NCBI RefSeq assembly: GCF_021353295.2
Contig: NZ_CP120635.1
Span: 2,373,501-2,437,500, forward strand
Length of the DNA stretch: 64,000 bases
Direction: 5' to 3'
Source: Pseudodesulfovibrio thermohalotolerans
Lineage (GTDB): Bacteria; Desulfobacterota; Desulfovibrionia; Desulfovibrionales; Desulfovibrionaceae
In this document: positions 8,375-16,869 of the stretch, in pieces
Layout of the letters: each line of letters begins with the position of its first letter
Position numbering within the stretch: position 1 is the first letter of the stretch
Notes under the pieces: model-generated
Told to the model about the DNA's origin: nothing
Databases searched by the model: none
The model's input: only the letters and a program-made list of their open reading frames with translations
Translations under genes and position numbers: made by a program

Positions 8375-8624
8375 AGTAGTCCTCCTTGCGGGCAATGAAC
8401 GGCTGGACGATCTTCTTCATGATGATGACCATGGCCAGCCCGACGACAAGGCCGAATCCGGCAAAGAACCCGGGGTACTTATCGAGGCCGAAGTGCGGGT
8501 GATGCGTGACGAACGGGACGTTGAGCAGCAAAAGCACGCCCAGCGTGACGAAGAAGATGGTCCTCCACGTCTTCCAGTTGTCTCTCCATTTGGCGAGAAT
8601 ATCGCCTAATCCTTTTTGACTCAT
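8364..8624 (-). CDS. 86-aa two-helix membrane protein of the nuo operon
   Basis: Small protein with a basic N-terminus (about 1-20), hydrophobic helices at roughly 23-37 and 49-70, and a short charged C-terminus (RKEDYYGD). It has no cysteine and no known domain that I recognise. It lies 9 bases after the MrpD-like gene and overlaps the start of the NuoL-like gene, so it is surely co-translated with the membrane arm. Likely an accessory subunit or assembly factor placed at the interface of the two antiporter-like subunits; this is inference from position only. The overlap and the AT-poor codon use match the neighbours, supporting a real gene. Confidence 0.75.
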   Translation of the reverse strand: MSQKGLGDILAKWRDNWKTWRTIFFVTLGVLLLLNVPFVTHHPHFGLDKYPGFFAGFGLVVGLAMVIIMKKIVQPFIARKEDYYGD

Positions 8625-8633
8625 ATATACCCC

Positions 8634-10181
8634 CTAGAACTTGCCGAAAGCGTTGACGAAGTTCAGGAACGTCTGCGGATACAGACCCAAGAACACCGAG
8701 ATGAACGCCGTTACGCACAGCGGAATGACCATGGTCATGGACGGCTCGTTGTACTGGCCGATGTTGGCTTCGGGCCGGGGCTTCTTGAAGAAGGCCCGGT
8801 AGGTGATGGGCACGAAGTAGCCCGCGTTGAGCGCCGTCGAAAGGAGCAGCGCGCAAAGCAGCGGCCACTGGTGCGAATCGAGCGTGCCGTTGACCAGGTA
8901 CCATTTGGAGACGAAGCCGCAGGCCGGCGGCATACCGATCATGGACAGGGAGGCTATGCCGAATGCGCCGAAAGTCAGCGGCATACGGCGTCCAAGGCCA
9001 TCCATGAGGCTGATCTTCTTCAGGTGGCAGGCGACATAGATGGCGCCCGCGGCCATAAAGAGTGTGATCTTGGAGAAGGCGTGGTGGGCGATATGCATAA
9101 CACCGCCCTGCACTGCCGTATCCACCAGCATGGTCACGCCGATGACGACGTAGGAGAGCTGGGCCACGGTCGAATAGGCCAGTCGCGCCTTGATGTCGTC
9201 CTTGGTCAGAGCGATGAACGAAGCCACCGTCAGGGTGAAGGCCGCGATGTAGGCCGTGCCCAGACCGATGCTCAGGTCGCCGAGCCAGGTGCCGGGAGAG
9301 CCGACGTAGACCTGACTCATGGTCAGGGCTGCGGCGGTCTTGGTGCCGAAAGCGGAGAGCACGATGCGGCTGACGCAGAAGACGCCCGCCTTGACGACCG
9401 CCACCGCGTGCAGCAAGGCCGAAACCGGGGTGGGCGCGACCATTGCCGACGGGAGCCAGTTGTGGAACGGCATGAGTGCCGCCTTGCCGATACCAAAGAT
9501 GAACAGCCAGTAGGTGAGAGCCACCAGTCTGGGATGCTCGGCGACGACCTGTGCGGAGAACATGCCGTGCTGGATGTCAGTGAGATTGAAGTCGAGGTTG
9601 CCGACCAGCACGTAGGTCAGGACCATGGCGGGCAGGAGGAAGAGCTTGGAGGTACCCATCAAGTAGATGATGTACTTGCGGGCTCCGATCTTGGCCTCCT
9701 GATCCTCGTGGTGATAAACCAGCGGATACGTGAACACGGTGATGACCTCGTAGAAGAGGTAGAGCGTGAACACGTTGGCCGACAGGGCCACACCCACGGC
9801 GCCGAAGATGGCCACCGCGAAGCAGACGTAATAGCGGGTCTGCGCGTGCTCGTTCAGCCCGCGCATGTAGCCGATGTTGTAGCTGGTCACGAAGAACCAG
9901 AGGAACGGGGCGATCAGGGCGAAAACCATGGACAGCCCGTCCGCCGCAAAGGCTATGGTGATACCCGGCAGGATGGTGGTTACGTGGTAGTACAGGACCT
10001 GTCCGGAGAGGACTTTCGGCGCCATCCAAAGCACCGAAACAAAGGTCAGGAACGCACCGATGAAGCTGATCGCCTCGCGCCGGTTGTCATCTCCCCGACA
10101 GAGGTAGATGAAAAGAGGCGTGAGCAGCGTGAACACCACCGGCAGAAGAATTGGACTATATGTAGTTACACCTTCCATCAT
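8634..10181 (-). CDS. MrpD-like antiporter subunit of the complex I operon
   Basis: 515 residues, about 14 membrane helices, proton-conducting transporter family. Hallmarks are FHNWLPSAMVAPTPVSALLH with AVAVVKAGVF, YLFYEVITVFTYPLVY and DDIKARLAYSTVAQLSYVVI. It resembles MrpD and Na+/H+ antiporter subunit D proteins more than NuoL, NuoM or NuoN. As an extra antiporter-like unit it would lengthen the membrane arm and could raise the ion/electron ratio or change ion specificity. It follows nuoK directly and precedes the 86-aa membrane protein. Confidence 0.85.
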   Translation of the reverse strand: MMEGVTTYSPILLPVVFTLLTPLFIYLCRGDDNRREAISFIGAFLTFVSVLWMAPKVLSGQVLYYHVTTILPGITIAFAADGLSMVFALIAPFLWFFVTSYNIGYMRGLNEHAQTRYYVCFAVAIFGAVGVALSANVFTLYLFYEVITVFTYPLVYHHEDQEAKIGARKYIIYLMGTSKLFLLPAMVLTYVLVGNLDFNLTDIQHGMFSAQVVAEHPRLVALTYWLFIFGIGKAALMPFHNWLPSAMVAPTPVSALLHAVAVVKAGVFCVSRIVLSAFGTKTAAALTMSQVYVGSPGTWLGDLSIGLGTAYIAAFTLTVASFIALTKDDIKARLAYSTVAQLSYVVIGVTMLVDTAVQGGVMHIAHHAFSKITLFMAAGAIYVACHLKKISLMDGLGRRMPLTFGAFGIASLSMIGMPPACGFVSKWYLVNGTLDSHQWPLLCALLLSTALNAGYFVPITYRAFFKKPRPEANIGQYNEPSMTMVIPLCVTAFISVFLGLYPQTFLNFVNAFGKF

Positions 10182-10183
10182 AG

Positions 10184-10492
10184 CTATTCCTTCAGGGTAG
10201 TGATGTCACTGGATTTGGCGGATTTAAAACGTCTCGCCACAACCACGACCATGGCCAGGACCAGCGTGGCTTCGGCTGCGGCCAGCCCCATGACGAACAA
10301 GGTTCCGAGCTGCCCGAGGACCGCGCTGAAGTCGGTCAGTTGCGCCGCCGCCACCATGGACAGGCCCGCGCCGTTGAGCATCAGTTCCACCGAGATCAAC
10401 ATGCCGACGAGGCTCCTGCGTTGGGTCAGGCCGTAGAGGCCCGCGCACAGGAGAATCAGCGCGACGATTTGGTATAAGGTCAATGCGCTCAT
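10184..10492 (-). CDS. nuoK: Complex I subunit NuoK (ND4L-like)
   Basis: 102 residues with three membrane helices. The two conserved membrane glutamates expected in NuoK are visible in ISVELMLNGA and AAAEATLVLAM. It forms part of the E-channel that links quinone chemistry to the antiporter-like subunits. It abuts nuoJ with no spacer and precedes the MrpD-like gene by two bases. Confidence 0.95.
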   Translation of the reverse strand: MSALTLYQIVALILLCAGLYGLTQRRSLVGMLISVELMLNGAGLSMVAAAQLTDFSAVLGQLGTLFVMGLAAAEATLVLAMVVVVARRFKSAKSSDITTLKE

Positions 10493-11002
10493 TTATTTCT
10501 TCCCCCTCTTTTCCCAGACAAGCAGGACGGCGCCGGACATGGCGACCATCAGGATGACCGAGATCAGCTCGAAGGGCAGGAAGTAGGATTCGAGCAGCCC
10601 TTCACCGAGCTGCTTGATGCTCACTTCCACGGGCAGGGACACGGACTCGACGGGCCGAGTCAGAACCAGCCAGCCCAAAATGGCCGCCGGGGCCATGGTG
10701 GCCGCCAGCCCGTAAACGTACCGTTTCATGGGTGCCGCGCCAGCCTCATCGCCGCCTTTCTCCGCCCGGGTCAGCATGACCGCGAAGAAGATCAGGACGC
10801 TGACCGCGCCGACGTAGATGAGCAACTGCATGAAGGCCATGAACGGGGTCGCCAGGAGAAGATACATCCCCGCCACGCCGATGAGCGTGGTAATCAGGCC
10901 GATAAGGGCCCGCACCAGACTGCTGCTCGACACGGCGAGAACGGCCCCGCCCAAAATGACGAGCGTGTACACGCCGAATGCTATTTTTGCCAAGACTTCC
11001 AT
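10493..11002 (-). CDS. nuoJ: Complex I subunit NuoJ (ND6-like)
   Basis: 169 residues, five predicted helices. The conserved third helix with its pi-bulge region reads LLIYVGAVSVLIFFAVMLTR. NuoJ forms part of the connection between the quinone site and the proton channels. The order I-J-K is standard for complex I operons. The C-terminus ends in a short basic stretch. Confidence 0.94.
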   Translation of the reverse strand: MEVLAKIAFGVYTLVILGGAVLAVSSSSLVRALIGLITTLIGVAGMYLLLATPFMAFMQLLIYVGAVSVLIFFAVMLTRAEKGGDEAGAAPMKRYVYGLAATMAPAAILGWLVLTRPVESVSLPVEVSIKQLGEGLLESYFLPFELISVILMVAMSGAVLLVWEKRGKK

Positions 11003-11003
11003 A

Positions 11004-11591
11004 TTACGCCTCCTTCTCCGCCGCGGCCGAAGCGGCCTCGGTCTTGGGGACAGGCGCGGAAAGCTCCGTGGCCTGTTCCTTGAGCCGGGCGAGAAGATCG
11101 ATTTTCATCTCTTTCCTGGAAGTCGCCACCCAATATATATCATTGGAGAACTTGAGCGACTTTGCCGGGCAGTTGTCGATGCAGGTGCCGCACAGCGAAC
11201 ACAGGCTGTAGTCGTAGGTGAACTTGGCCGGGTTCTTGGGAGCTTTCGGCTTCTTGACCTTTTCCCCCGCTTCCTCGGCCGCCTTCATGGCCGCTTCCTC
11301 CTCGGCGGTAGGCTTGGGAGGCTTGGACTTGACCACAGACAGACATTTGCTCGGGCAGTTGGTCACGCACATCATGCAGGAGATGCACTTGGGCGTGGCC
11401 GGGTCCTTGGGCTTGCCGATGAGTTCGATGTGCCCGCCGTATGTTTCCAGATTCTCGTCGTCGATGACCTGGCGCGGATAGTGGACCGTGACCAGGGGCT
11501 TGCAAAAATACTTGCCCGTGATCTTGAGGCCGACAATCAGAGACCAGCAGTCAATGAGCGGCTGAATGACGTTTTCCTTGAATTTACCCAT
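11004..11591 (-). CDS. nuoI: Complex I iron-sulfur subunit NuoI
   Basis: 195 residues from the ATG at 11591; the frame is open further upstream but that part overlaps nuoH. Two [4Fe-4S] motifs are present: C69-x2-C72-x2-C75-x3-C79 and C131-x2-C134-x2-C137-x3-C141 (clusters N6a and N6b). The 51 residues between them include an Ala/Lys/Glu/Pro-rich linker (about 88-122), clearly longer than in common NuoI. NuoI passes electrons to NuoB. Since nuoE, nuoF and nuoG are absent, NuoI is a plausible docking point for a ferredoxin-like donor; that is inference. Confidence 0.92.
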   Translation of the reverse strand: MGKFKENVIQPLIDCWSLIVGLKITGKYFCKPLVTVHYPRQVIDDENLETYGGHIELIGKPKDPATPKCISCMMCVTNCPSKCLSVVKSKPPKPTAEEEAAMKAAEEAGEKVKKPKAPKNPAKFTYDYSLCSLCGTCIDNCPAKSLKFSNDIYWVATSRKEMKIDLLARLKEQATELSAPVPKTEAASAAAEKEA

Positions 11592-11602
11592 TGTTACTCC
11601 CC

Positions 11603-12577
11603 CTACAACTTCATGATCAGCGCGGTGGCCAGCAGATTGACGGTGGCCAGCGGCAACAACCATTTCCAGTTGATGTTCAGCAGTTGGTCGAACCGAACGC
11701 GGGGGAAGGTCCAGCGTGCCCAGACCATGAGCGACAGCAGCGCGTAGGTCTTGATGAGCATCCACCACCATCCCTCGATGCCGGGGAAGGGGCCGTTGAA
11801 CCCGCCCAGGAACAGGACGGAACAGACGGAACACATGACCACCATGTAGCCGTATTCGGCCATGAAGAAGAGGCCGAAGCCCATGGACGAGTACTCGGTA
11901 TGAAAACCGGCGGTCAGTTCGGACTCGGCCTCGGCCAGGTCAAACGGAGCGCGGTTGGTTTCACCGAACATGGCGATAATGAAGATGATGAAGGCCAGGG
12001 GTTGTTTCCAGATGAACCAGTTGCCGATGTGGCCGCCCTGCTGGACGGTGATGTCCAGCAGACTCAGGCTGCCGGTCATGAAGGACACGGTCAGCACGGT
12101 CAGAAGCAGCGGGATCTCGTAGGCCACGGTCTGGGACACGGCACGGGCCGCGCCGAGGACGCCCCATTTGTTGTTGGAGGCCCAGCCCGCCAGGATCACG
12201 GCCAGTCCGTTGAAACTGGAGAAGGCCAGGATCAAGAGCAGGGCCAGGTTGACGTCCATGCCGATCAGCACCGGGCCGTACGGAATGGGCAGGAAGAGCA
12301 GCAGCACCGGCAGCATGGACAGAAGGGGCGCGAGCCAATAAAGGACGGCGTCCGCGTTGTCCGGAGTCAGGAGCTGTTTGCCCATGAGTTTCAAACCGTC
12401 GATAAGCGGCTGGAGCACACCGTGGGGGCCGACCTCGAAGGGACCGGGACGACGCTGGATATGGCCCGCGAACTTACGTTCGCAGTAGACCCACACCAGG
12501 GCGTTGAGCCCCAGCCAGATCATGGCGGCAACCGCTGCAATGATCAACGGTATCAGATTACTTAAGAATGCATTCAT
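11603..12577 (-). CDS. nuoH: Complex I subunit NuoH (ND1-like)
   Basis: 324 residues, about eight membrane helices. Conserved loops near the quinone tunnel are recognisable: FAGHIQRRPGPFEVGPHGVL, then EIPLLL, and ETNRAPFDLAEAESELTAGF. It anchors the peripheral arm to the membrane and forms the quinone chamber. The glutamates and arginines typical of the first matrix-side loop are present. It lies 10 bases downstream of nuoD and 11 upstream of nuoI. Confidence 0.95.
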   Translation of the reverse strand: MNAFLSNLIPLIIAAVAAMIWLGLNALVWVYCERKFAGHIQRRPGPFEVGPHGVLQPLIDGLKLMGKQLLTPDNADAVLYWLAPLLSMLPVLLLFLPIPYGPVLIGMDVNLALLLILAFSSFNGLAVILAGWASNNKWGVLGAARAVSQTVAYEIPLLLTVLTVSFMTGSLSLLDITVQQGGHIGNWFIWKQPLAFIIFIIAMFGETNRAPFDLAEAESELTAGFHTEYSSMGFGLFFMAEYGYMVVMCSVCSVLFLGGFNGPFPGIEGWWWMLIKTYALLSLMVWARWTFPRVRFDQLLNINWKWLLPLATVNLLATALIMKL

Positions 12578-12587
12578 TGATTCCCCC

Positions 12588-13760
12588 CTACCGGTCGATT
12601 TCAGGAATAATCAGGTCCAAGCTGCCCAGGATGGCCACAGCATCGGCCAGAAGCGTGCCGGTGGCAGCCTCGGCGAACGCGCTCAGGTTGGAGAAACCCG
12701 GTGCGCGCAGCTTGATCCGGTACGGGACCTTGCCGCCGTCGGAAACCACGTAGACGCCGATCTTCCCGCGGCCCCCTTCCACATTGAAGTAGGCCTCGCC
12801 CGTCGGCGGTTTCATCGCCGGTTTGGGAGCCTTGTCCACGATGTGACCGCCCTCGGCGGACGGCAGTTGCTCCAACGCCTGCTCGATGATGCGCATACTC
12901 TGTTCCATCTCGGCGAGACGGACCTTGTAGCGGCCCATCGAACAGCAGGTATCCTGCGTCGGAATCTCGAAATCGAAACGATCGTAGATCGAGTAGGGCT
13001 CGTCCTTGCGCACGTCGTAGGGGACGCCGGCGCCACGAAGCACGGGACCCGTGCAGCCATAGCGGCGGCACATGTCCTGATCGATGATGCCGATATCCTC
13101 GACTCGACGCCGGAGGATGATGTTTTCGGTGACGAGATCATGATACATGGGCAATCTCGCTCGGAAGTGCGGGATGAACGTTTTCATCAGTTCTATGCAC
13201 TTGTCGTCGAAATCCATCTGCAGGCCGCCGACGCGGAAATTACTGTAGGTCAGCCTGGAGGCCGACGGCCTCTGCAGGATGTCCAGGATCATTTCGCGAT
13301 CGTCGAAGGCGTACATGATGGGCGTGAACGCCCCAAGGTCGAGGATGTAGGCGCCCCACCACAACAAGTGGGAGGTCAGGCGGTTGAACTCGGTCATGAT
13401 GACCCGCAGATACTCCGCCCTTTCCGGCACCTCGATGCCCATCAGTTTTTCGACAGCGCCCACGTAGGCCCAGTTCCAGGCCATGGCGTGACCGTAGTCG
13501 ACGCGGCCCATGTTGGGGATGAATCCTCCCCAGGTCTGGGTCTCGCCCATTTTTTCATGCATTCGGTGCAGGTAGCCCAGCACGGGCTCGGCGCGAACGA
13601 TGTATTCACCGTCAACCTCGATCACGATCCGCAAAACGCCGTGCGTGGACGGGTGTTGCGGACCCATGTTGATAATCAAGGTACCGTCCTGCTTCCCGGC
13701 CTCGAACTTCTGGGTGTAGAAATCACCCTTCATCTGTTCTAAATTTTGGTAAGCCGACAT
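12588..13760 (-). CDS. nuoD: Complex I 49-kDa-type subunit NuoD
   Basis: 390 residues. The quinone-site region MGPQHPSTHGVLRI near residue 33 and GYLHRMHEKMGE are intact, and the C-terminus ends GSLDLIIPEIDR, the usual form. As expected for complex I, the cysteines that bind Ni-Fe in group 4 hydrogenases are missing (the C-terminal end lacks a CxxC). NuoC and NuoD are separate genes here. It forms the quinone-binding cavity with NuoB and NuoH. Confidence 0.95.
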   Translation of the reverse strand: MSAYQNLEQMKGDFYTQKFEAGKQDGTLIINMGPQHPSTHGVLRIVIEVDGEYIVRAEPVLGYLHRMHEKMGETQTWGGFIPNMGRVDYGHAMAWNWAYVGAVEKLMGIEVPERAEYLRVIMTEFNRLTSHLLWWGAYILDLGAFTPIMYAFDDREMILDILQRPSASRLTYSNFRVGGLQMDFDDKCIELMKTFIPHFRARLPMYHDLVTENIILRRRVEDIGIIDQDMCRRYGCTGPVLRGAGVPYDVRKDEPYSIYDRFDFEIPTQDTCCSMGRYKVRLAEMEQSMRIIEQALEQLPSAEGGHIVDKAPKPAMKPPTGEAYFNVEGGRGKIGVYVVSDGGKVPYRIKLRAPGFSNLSAFAEAATGTLLADAVAILGSLDLIIPEIDR

Positions 13761-13802
13761 ACACTCTCAGTCCGGTTTTTAATACCGACCGGTCGCCCCG
13801 GC

Positions 13803-14330
13803 CTACGCATCGGAGGCCTCCTCGGCCTCCGCTTCCGCAAACAACGCTTCAACTTCCGCAGAGCAACTCACGACTTCACCCAGCGCAAGCACGTCCTTGA
13901 TGGACTTGCGCGCCTTGTCGGTCTTGCACAGCGGGCAAAGGTCCTTGTCCTCCACCGCCAGAAGCAGCGGCACAAGATTCGGGTTGCCCTCGAAGACCAC
14001 ACCATGAAAGTCGCGGGTTTCGCGTTCATGCCACTCAGCCCCGTCAAAAACGGAGGTGATGGACGGAACCACGGGATTGTCCTTACTCACGAGCACGCGG
14101 AGGACGATCCGTTCGTTTATGGTCCATCTGTTGAAGTGGTACTGCACGAGGAACCCCTCCTCGAAGTCCATGGCGAATATATCCTCAAGGGAATATTCGG
14201 CCTCGCACAGCTTCCTCGCTGCCTTAACGATCTGGCCCGGAGCCAGAAAGACCGACCACACATGGCCCGTGACGGCCGGGTCCTGTTTGGCGACGCACTG
14301 GGTCGCCACCCCTTCCAAAGCCTGCAACAT
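13803..14330 (-). CDS. nuoC: Complex I 30-kDa-type subunit NuoC
   Basis: 175 residues from the ATG at 14330, two bases after nuoB. The core contains the NuoC signature HERETRDFHGVVFEGNPNLV. A CPLCKTDKARKS stretch near 135 and an acidic alanine-rich tail (last 20 residues) lie beyond the conserved domain. It is the structural partner of NuoD and NuoB in the peripheral arm. Separate from nuoD by 42 bases. Confidence 0.93.
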   Translation of the reverse strand: MLQALEGVATQCVAKQDPAVTGHVWSVFLAPGQIVKAARKLCEAEYSLEDIFAMDFEEGFLVQYHFNRWTINERIVLRVLVSKDNPVVPSITSVFDGAEWHERETRDFHGVVFEGNPNLVPLLLAVEDKDLCPLCKTDKARKSIKDVLALGEVVSCSAEVEALFAEAEAEEASDA

Positions 14331-14332
14331 GG

Positions 14333-14878
14333 CTAGCCCTCCACCTTGGCGGCGACAGGCCACCAACGTTTGCCGGTGATCAGTCGCTGCAGCTCGAAAA
14401 ACCCTTCGAGAAGGCCTTCGGGCCTGGGCGGACAGCCCGGCACGTAGACATCCACGGGAATGAGCGTGTCCACGCCCTGGATCACGTTGTAATTGTCCTT
14501 GATCTTGAAGGGCCCGCCGGAGATGGCGCAGTTGCCCATGGCGATGACCCACTTGGGACCGGGCATCTGCTCATAGAGCCGAACCACGGACGGTGCCATC
14601 TTCTTGGTCACGGTGCCGGCCACGATCATCACGTCGGACTGGCGCGGCGAGGGCCTGAAGACCTCCGCCCCGAACCGGGCCATGTCGAACCGGGCCATGC
14701 CGGTGGCCATCATCTCGATGGCGCAGCAGGCCAGGCCGAAGGTCATGGGCCACAGCGACATGGAGCGGCAGACGTCGAAGATGTCCTGAGCCAGTTTCAT
14801 GTTGACGATGGGCGGGTCCATATGATGACCGCCGGTCGTCAGCATATCCTGTTGCACTACTGAATCCTGCGCGGCCAT
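14333..14878 (-). CDS. nuoB: Complex I subunit NuoB, N2 cluster carrier
   Basis: 181 residues from the ATG at 14878, which overlaps the nuoA stop. The N2-cluster ligands are C51-C52 ([12 protein letters not shown]), C117 (MGNCAISGG) and C149 (VPGCPPRPE). It transfers electrons from NuoI to quinone. A longer N-terminus is possible, with an in-frame start further upstream, but that would lie wholly in the nuoA coding sequence. The first 25 residues are polar and variable. Confidence 0.94.
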   Translation of the reverse strand: MAAQDSVVQQDMLTTGGHHMDPPIVNMKLAQDIFDVCRSMSLWPMTFGLACCAIEMMATGMARFDMARFGAEVFRPSPRQSDVMIVAGTVTKKMAPSVVRLYEQMPGPKWVIAMGNCAISGGPFKIKDNYNVIQGVDTLIPVDVYVPGCPPRPEGLLEGFFELQRLITGKRWWPVAAKVEG

Positions 14879-15234
14879 GTGAACACCCCTTTCGCCCAAA
14901 AGTAAATGACGGAAAGAATAAGGAAGAACAGGAAGATGAAGACCTTTACGAAGGGAACCCAGCCTTCGGCGTCAGCATACGCCGCCGAGACCGGGAAGAG
15001 GTAAAGGACGTCAACGTCGAAGGCCAGGAAGATCAGGGCGTATACATAATACGATACGCCCCACCGGGCCCACGAACTGCCGTAGGGAATCATGCCGCAC
15101 TCGTACGGCATACCGATATCCCCTCCCCTCGCTTTGGGGGCGAGCAGTCCTGCCAGGATCAACGGCCCGATGGCAAAGAGCAGGCCAGCGAGCAAAAACA
15201 AAACGATTGCAAAATGCAGCCAGTCGAAAATCAT
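14857..15234 (-). CDS. nuoA: Complex I subunit NuoA (ND3-like)
   Basis: 125 residues from the ATG at 15234 with AAGGA at six bases; an upstream in-frame start has no better site. Three membrane helices and the diagnostic loop [20 protein letters not shown] are present; the cysteine of this loop is the one whose accessibility changes in the active/deactive transition of complex I. First gene of the nuo operon. I could not identify a convincing promoter in the 290 bases upstream. Confidence 0.94.
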   Translation of the reverse strand: MIFDWLHFAIVLFLLAGLLFAIGPLILAGLLAPKARGGDIGMPYECGMIPYGSSWARWGVSYYVYALIFLAFDVDVLYLFPVSAAYADAEGWVPFVKVFIFLFFLILSVIYFWAKGVFTWPRRIQ

Positions 15235-15464
15235 ACCCCATCCTTTGGCAGTAAAATTGCGGGAATCCTGAAACAAAAATTTTCAAGAATTATCGAGTTC
15301 CATGCCCCGAAAAAAGGGCTAAGTCAAGCACCTTGCGCTTTTTTTCGTTTAGAACCCACCGTCTAAGTATGTAATTTTCCTCACTCTGCTACGGCACTCG
15401 CCGAACCGCCATCCGGCACGCCATTTCACCCCCGGCAAGGCGCGGAATTCAGCCTTCGGATGAC

Positions 15465-15500
15465 AAAAAAGGGCGCTTCGACAATGCGAAACGCCCCGAA
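15465..15500 (-). terminator. Rho-independent terminator of the GGDEF gene
   Basis: On the minus strand GGGCGTTTCG and CGAAGCGCCC form a stem (one G-T pair) around CATTGT, followed by six T. It lies about 25 bases past the stop of the response regulator gene. Confidence 0.8.
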
Positions 15501-15524
15501 AAAACCACTTGAAAAAAGGGTCTT

Positions 15525-16859
15525 CTATTTTGATGAATCATATTCGGCGAACGTGCCGTAATCCGTACTTCTCTTTTTCTTGGCCCCATACATGGCCGCG
15601 TCGGCGCGGCTGATGAGGGTCACGGTATCCTTGCCGTCGTCCGGATAGAAACTGATGCCAATGGTCGCCCCGATGGTCAGCGTCCGGCCGTCGATCTCGT
15701 AAGGCCGCCGGACCACGTCGAGGAGGCTGCGGGTAAAACTCAAAACCCCCTCCTGGTCCGTTACGCCGGACAGAAGGATGCCGAACTCGTCTCCCCCCAA
15801 CCTCGCCAGGGTGTCGGACTCCCGGGTGCGCCCCTGCAACCGCTCGGCGACCTTACGCAGAAGATCGTCGCCGGTCTGGTGCCCATAGGTGTCGTTGACG
15901 CTCTTGAAGGCGTCGAGGTCGACGAAAAGCACGGCGGCCATGGTTCCATACCGCTTGGCCACGGCCAACGTATGCTCCAGCCGGTCGAAAAAGCGATGCC
16001 GGTTGGATACGCCGGTCAGGCTGTCGCGGCTCGCCAACCGCTTGAGCTCAAGCTCGACCTTCTTGCGTTCGGTAACGTCCTCCAGGACACCTTCGACGAA
16101 CTCGCCGTTGGCCGTCCGGACCAACCTTGAAGACTCCGAGCACCACACGACCTTCCCGTCACGCCTTTGCAGGCGGAACTCGAAGCCGCTCACGGCCCCT
16201 TTCCGTTCAAGAAGCTCCCGATAGACGCTCCGCTCGCCCTCGTCCGCCATGAAGAGGTCTCTGAAGCCGGGCCTACCGATCACCTCCTCCATGCGCTCGT
16301 ACCCCAGGATACGCAGCATTGCAGGATTGACCTCCAGAAACTCGCCGTTCGAATCGCTCTGAAAAATCCCCTCGATGGCCCGCTCGAAGATGGAGCGGTA
16401 CTTTTCCTCGGCCACGATCAACGCGGCTTCGGTCTTGCGCCGTTGCTCCACCTCACGCTCAAGCAGCACCTTCCTGCGATGCATTTCCAGGAACGCCTTG
16501 ACCTTGCTGAGAAGGATATCCCCGTCCACGGGCCGGAGAAGGTAGTCCACGGCCCCGGTCTCGTAGCCCTGGCGCACGTTCTCGTCGTCCTGAAAGATGG
16601 CGGTGATAAAGATGATGGGCACATGGCGACTGCGCTCGTGCTCCTTGATTCTGGCCGCCGTCTCGTACCCGTTCATGCCGGGCATCTGGATGTCGAGGAG
16701 GATCAGCGCGAAATCATCGTTCCGGGCCAACTCCACGGCTTCCGCTCCGTCGGCCGCCGGGACCACCCGGCAATCCACGTCGCGCAGCATATGCCCGAGC
16801 AGAGCCAGGTTGGTCGGCGAGTCGTCGACGGTGAGAATCTTCTGCTCCAGGTCACTCAT
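15525..16859 (-). CDS. Response regulator-PAS-diguanylate cyclase
   Basis: 444 residues. A CheY-like receiver (about 5-125) has the phospho-acceptor D56 in LLDIQMPG and VDD at 11-13. A helical linker (125-150) leads to a PAS domain with PAC motif (about 150-268), then a GGDEF domain (about 275-440). The active-site GGDEF is at 355-359, with an intact inhibitory site R346-E-S-D349 five residues before it, so it should make c-di-GMP with product feedback. It lies 10 bases downstream of a ComB-family gene, implying one transcript. The cognate kinase is not adjacent. Confidence 0.92.
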   Translation of the reverse strand: MSDLEQKILTVDDSPTNLALLGHMLRDVDCRVVPAADGAEAVELARNDDFALILLDIQMPGMNGYETAARIKEHERSRHVPIIFITAIFQDDENVRQGYETGAVDYLLRPVDGDILLSKVKAFLEMHRRKVLLEREVEQRRKTEAALIVAEEKYRSIFERAIEGIFQSDSNGEFLEVNPAMLRILGYERMEEVIGRPGFRDLFMADEGERSVYRELLERKGAVSGFEFRLQRRDGKVVWCSESSRLVRTANGEFVEGVLEDVTERKKVELELKRLASRDSLTGVSNRHRFFDRLEHTLAVAKRYGTMAAVLFVDLDAFKSVNDTYGHQTGDDLLRKVAERLQGRTRESDTLARLGGDEFGILLSGVTDQEGVLSFTRSLLDVVRRPYEIDGRTLTIGATIGISFYPDDGKDTVTLISRADAAMYGAKKKRSTDYGTFAEYDSSK

Positions 16860-16869
16860 ATTCCCCTCC

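Noticed and set aside
6566..8398. A 610-codon open frame on the plus strand opposite the NuoL-like gene
   Set aside because: It is a mirror frame of a GC-rich coding region: it encodes a His/Asp/Gly-rich, low-information protein, while the minus-strand product is a clear membrane subunit.
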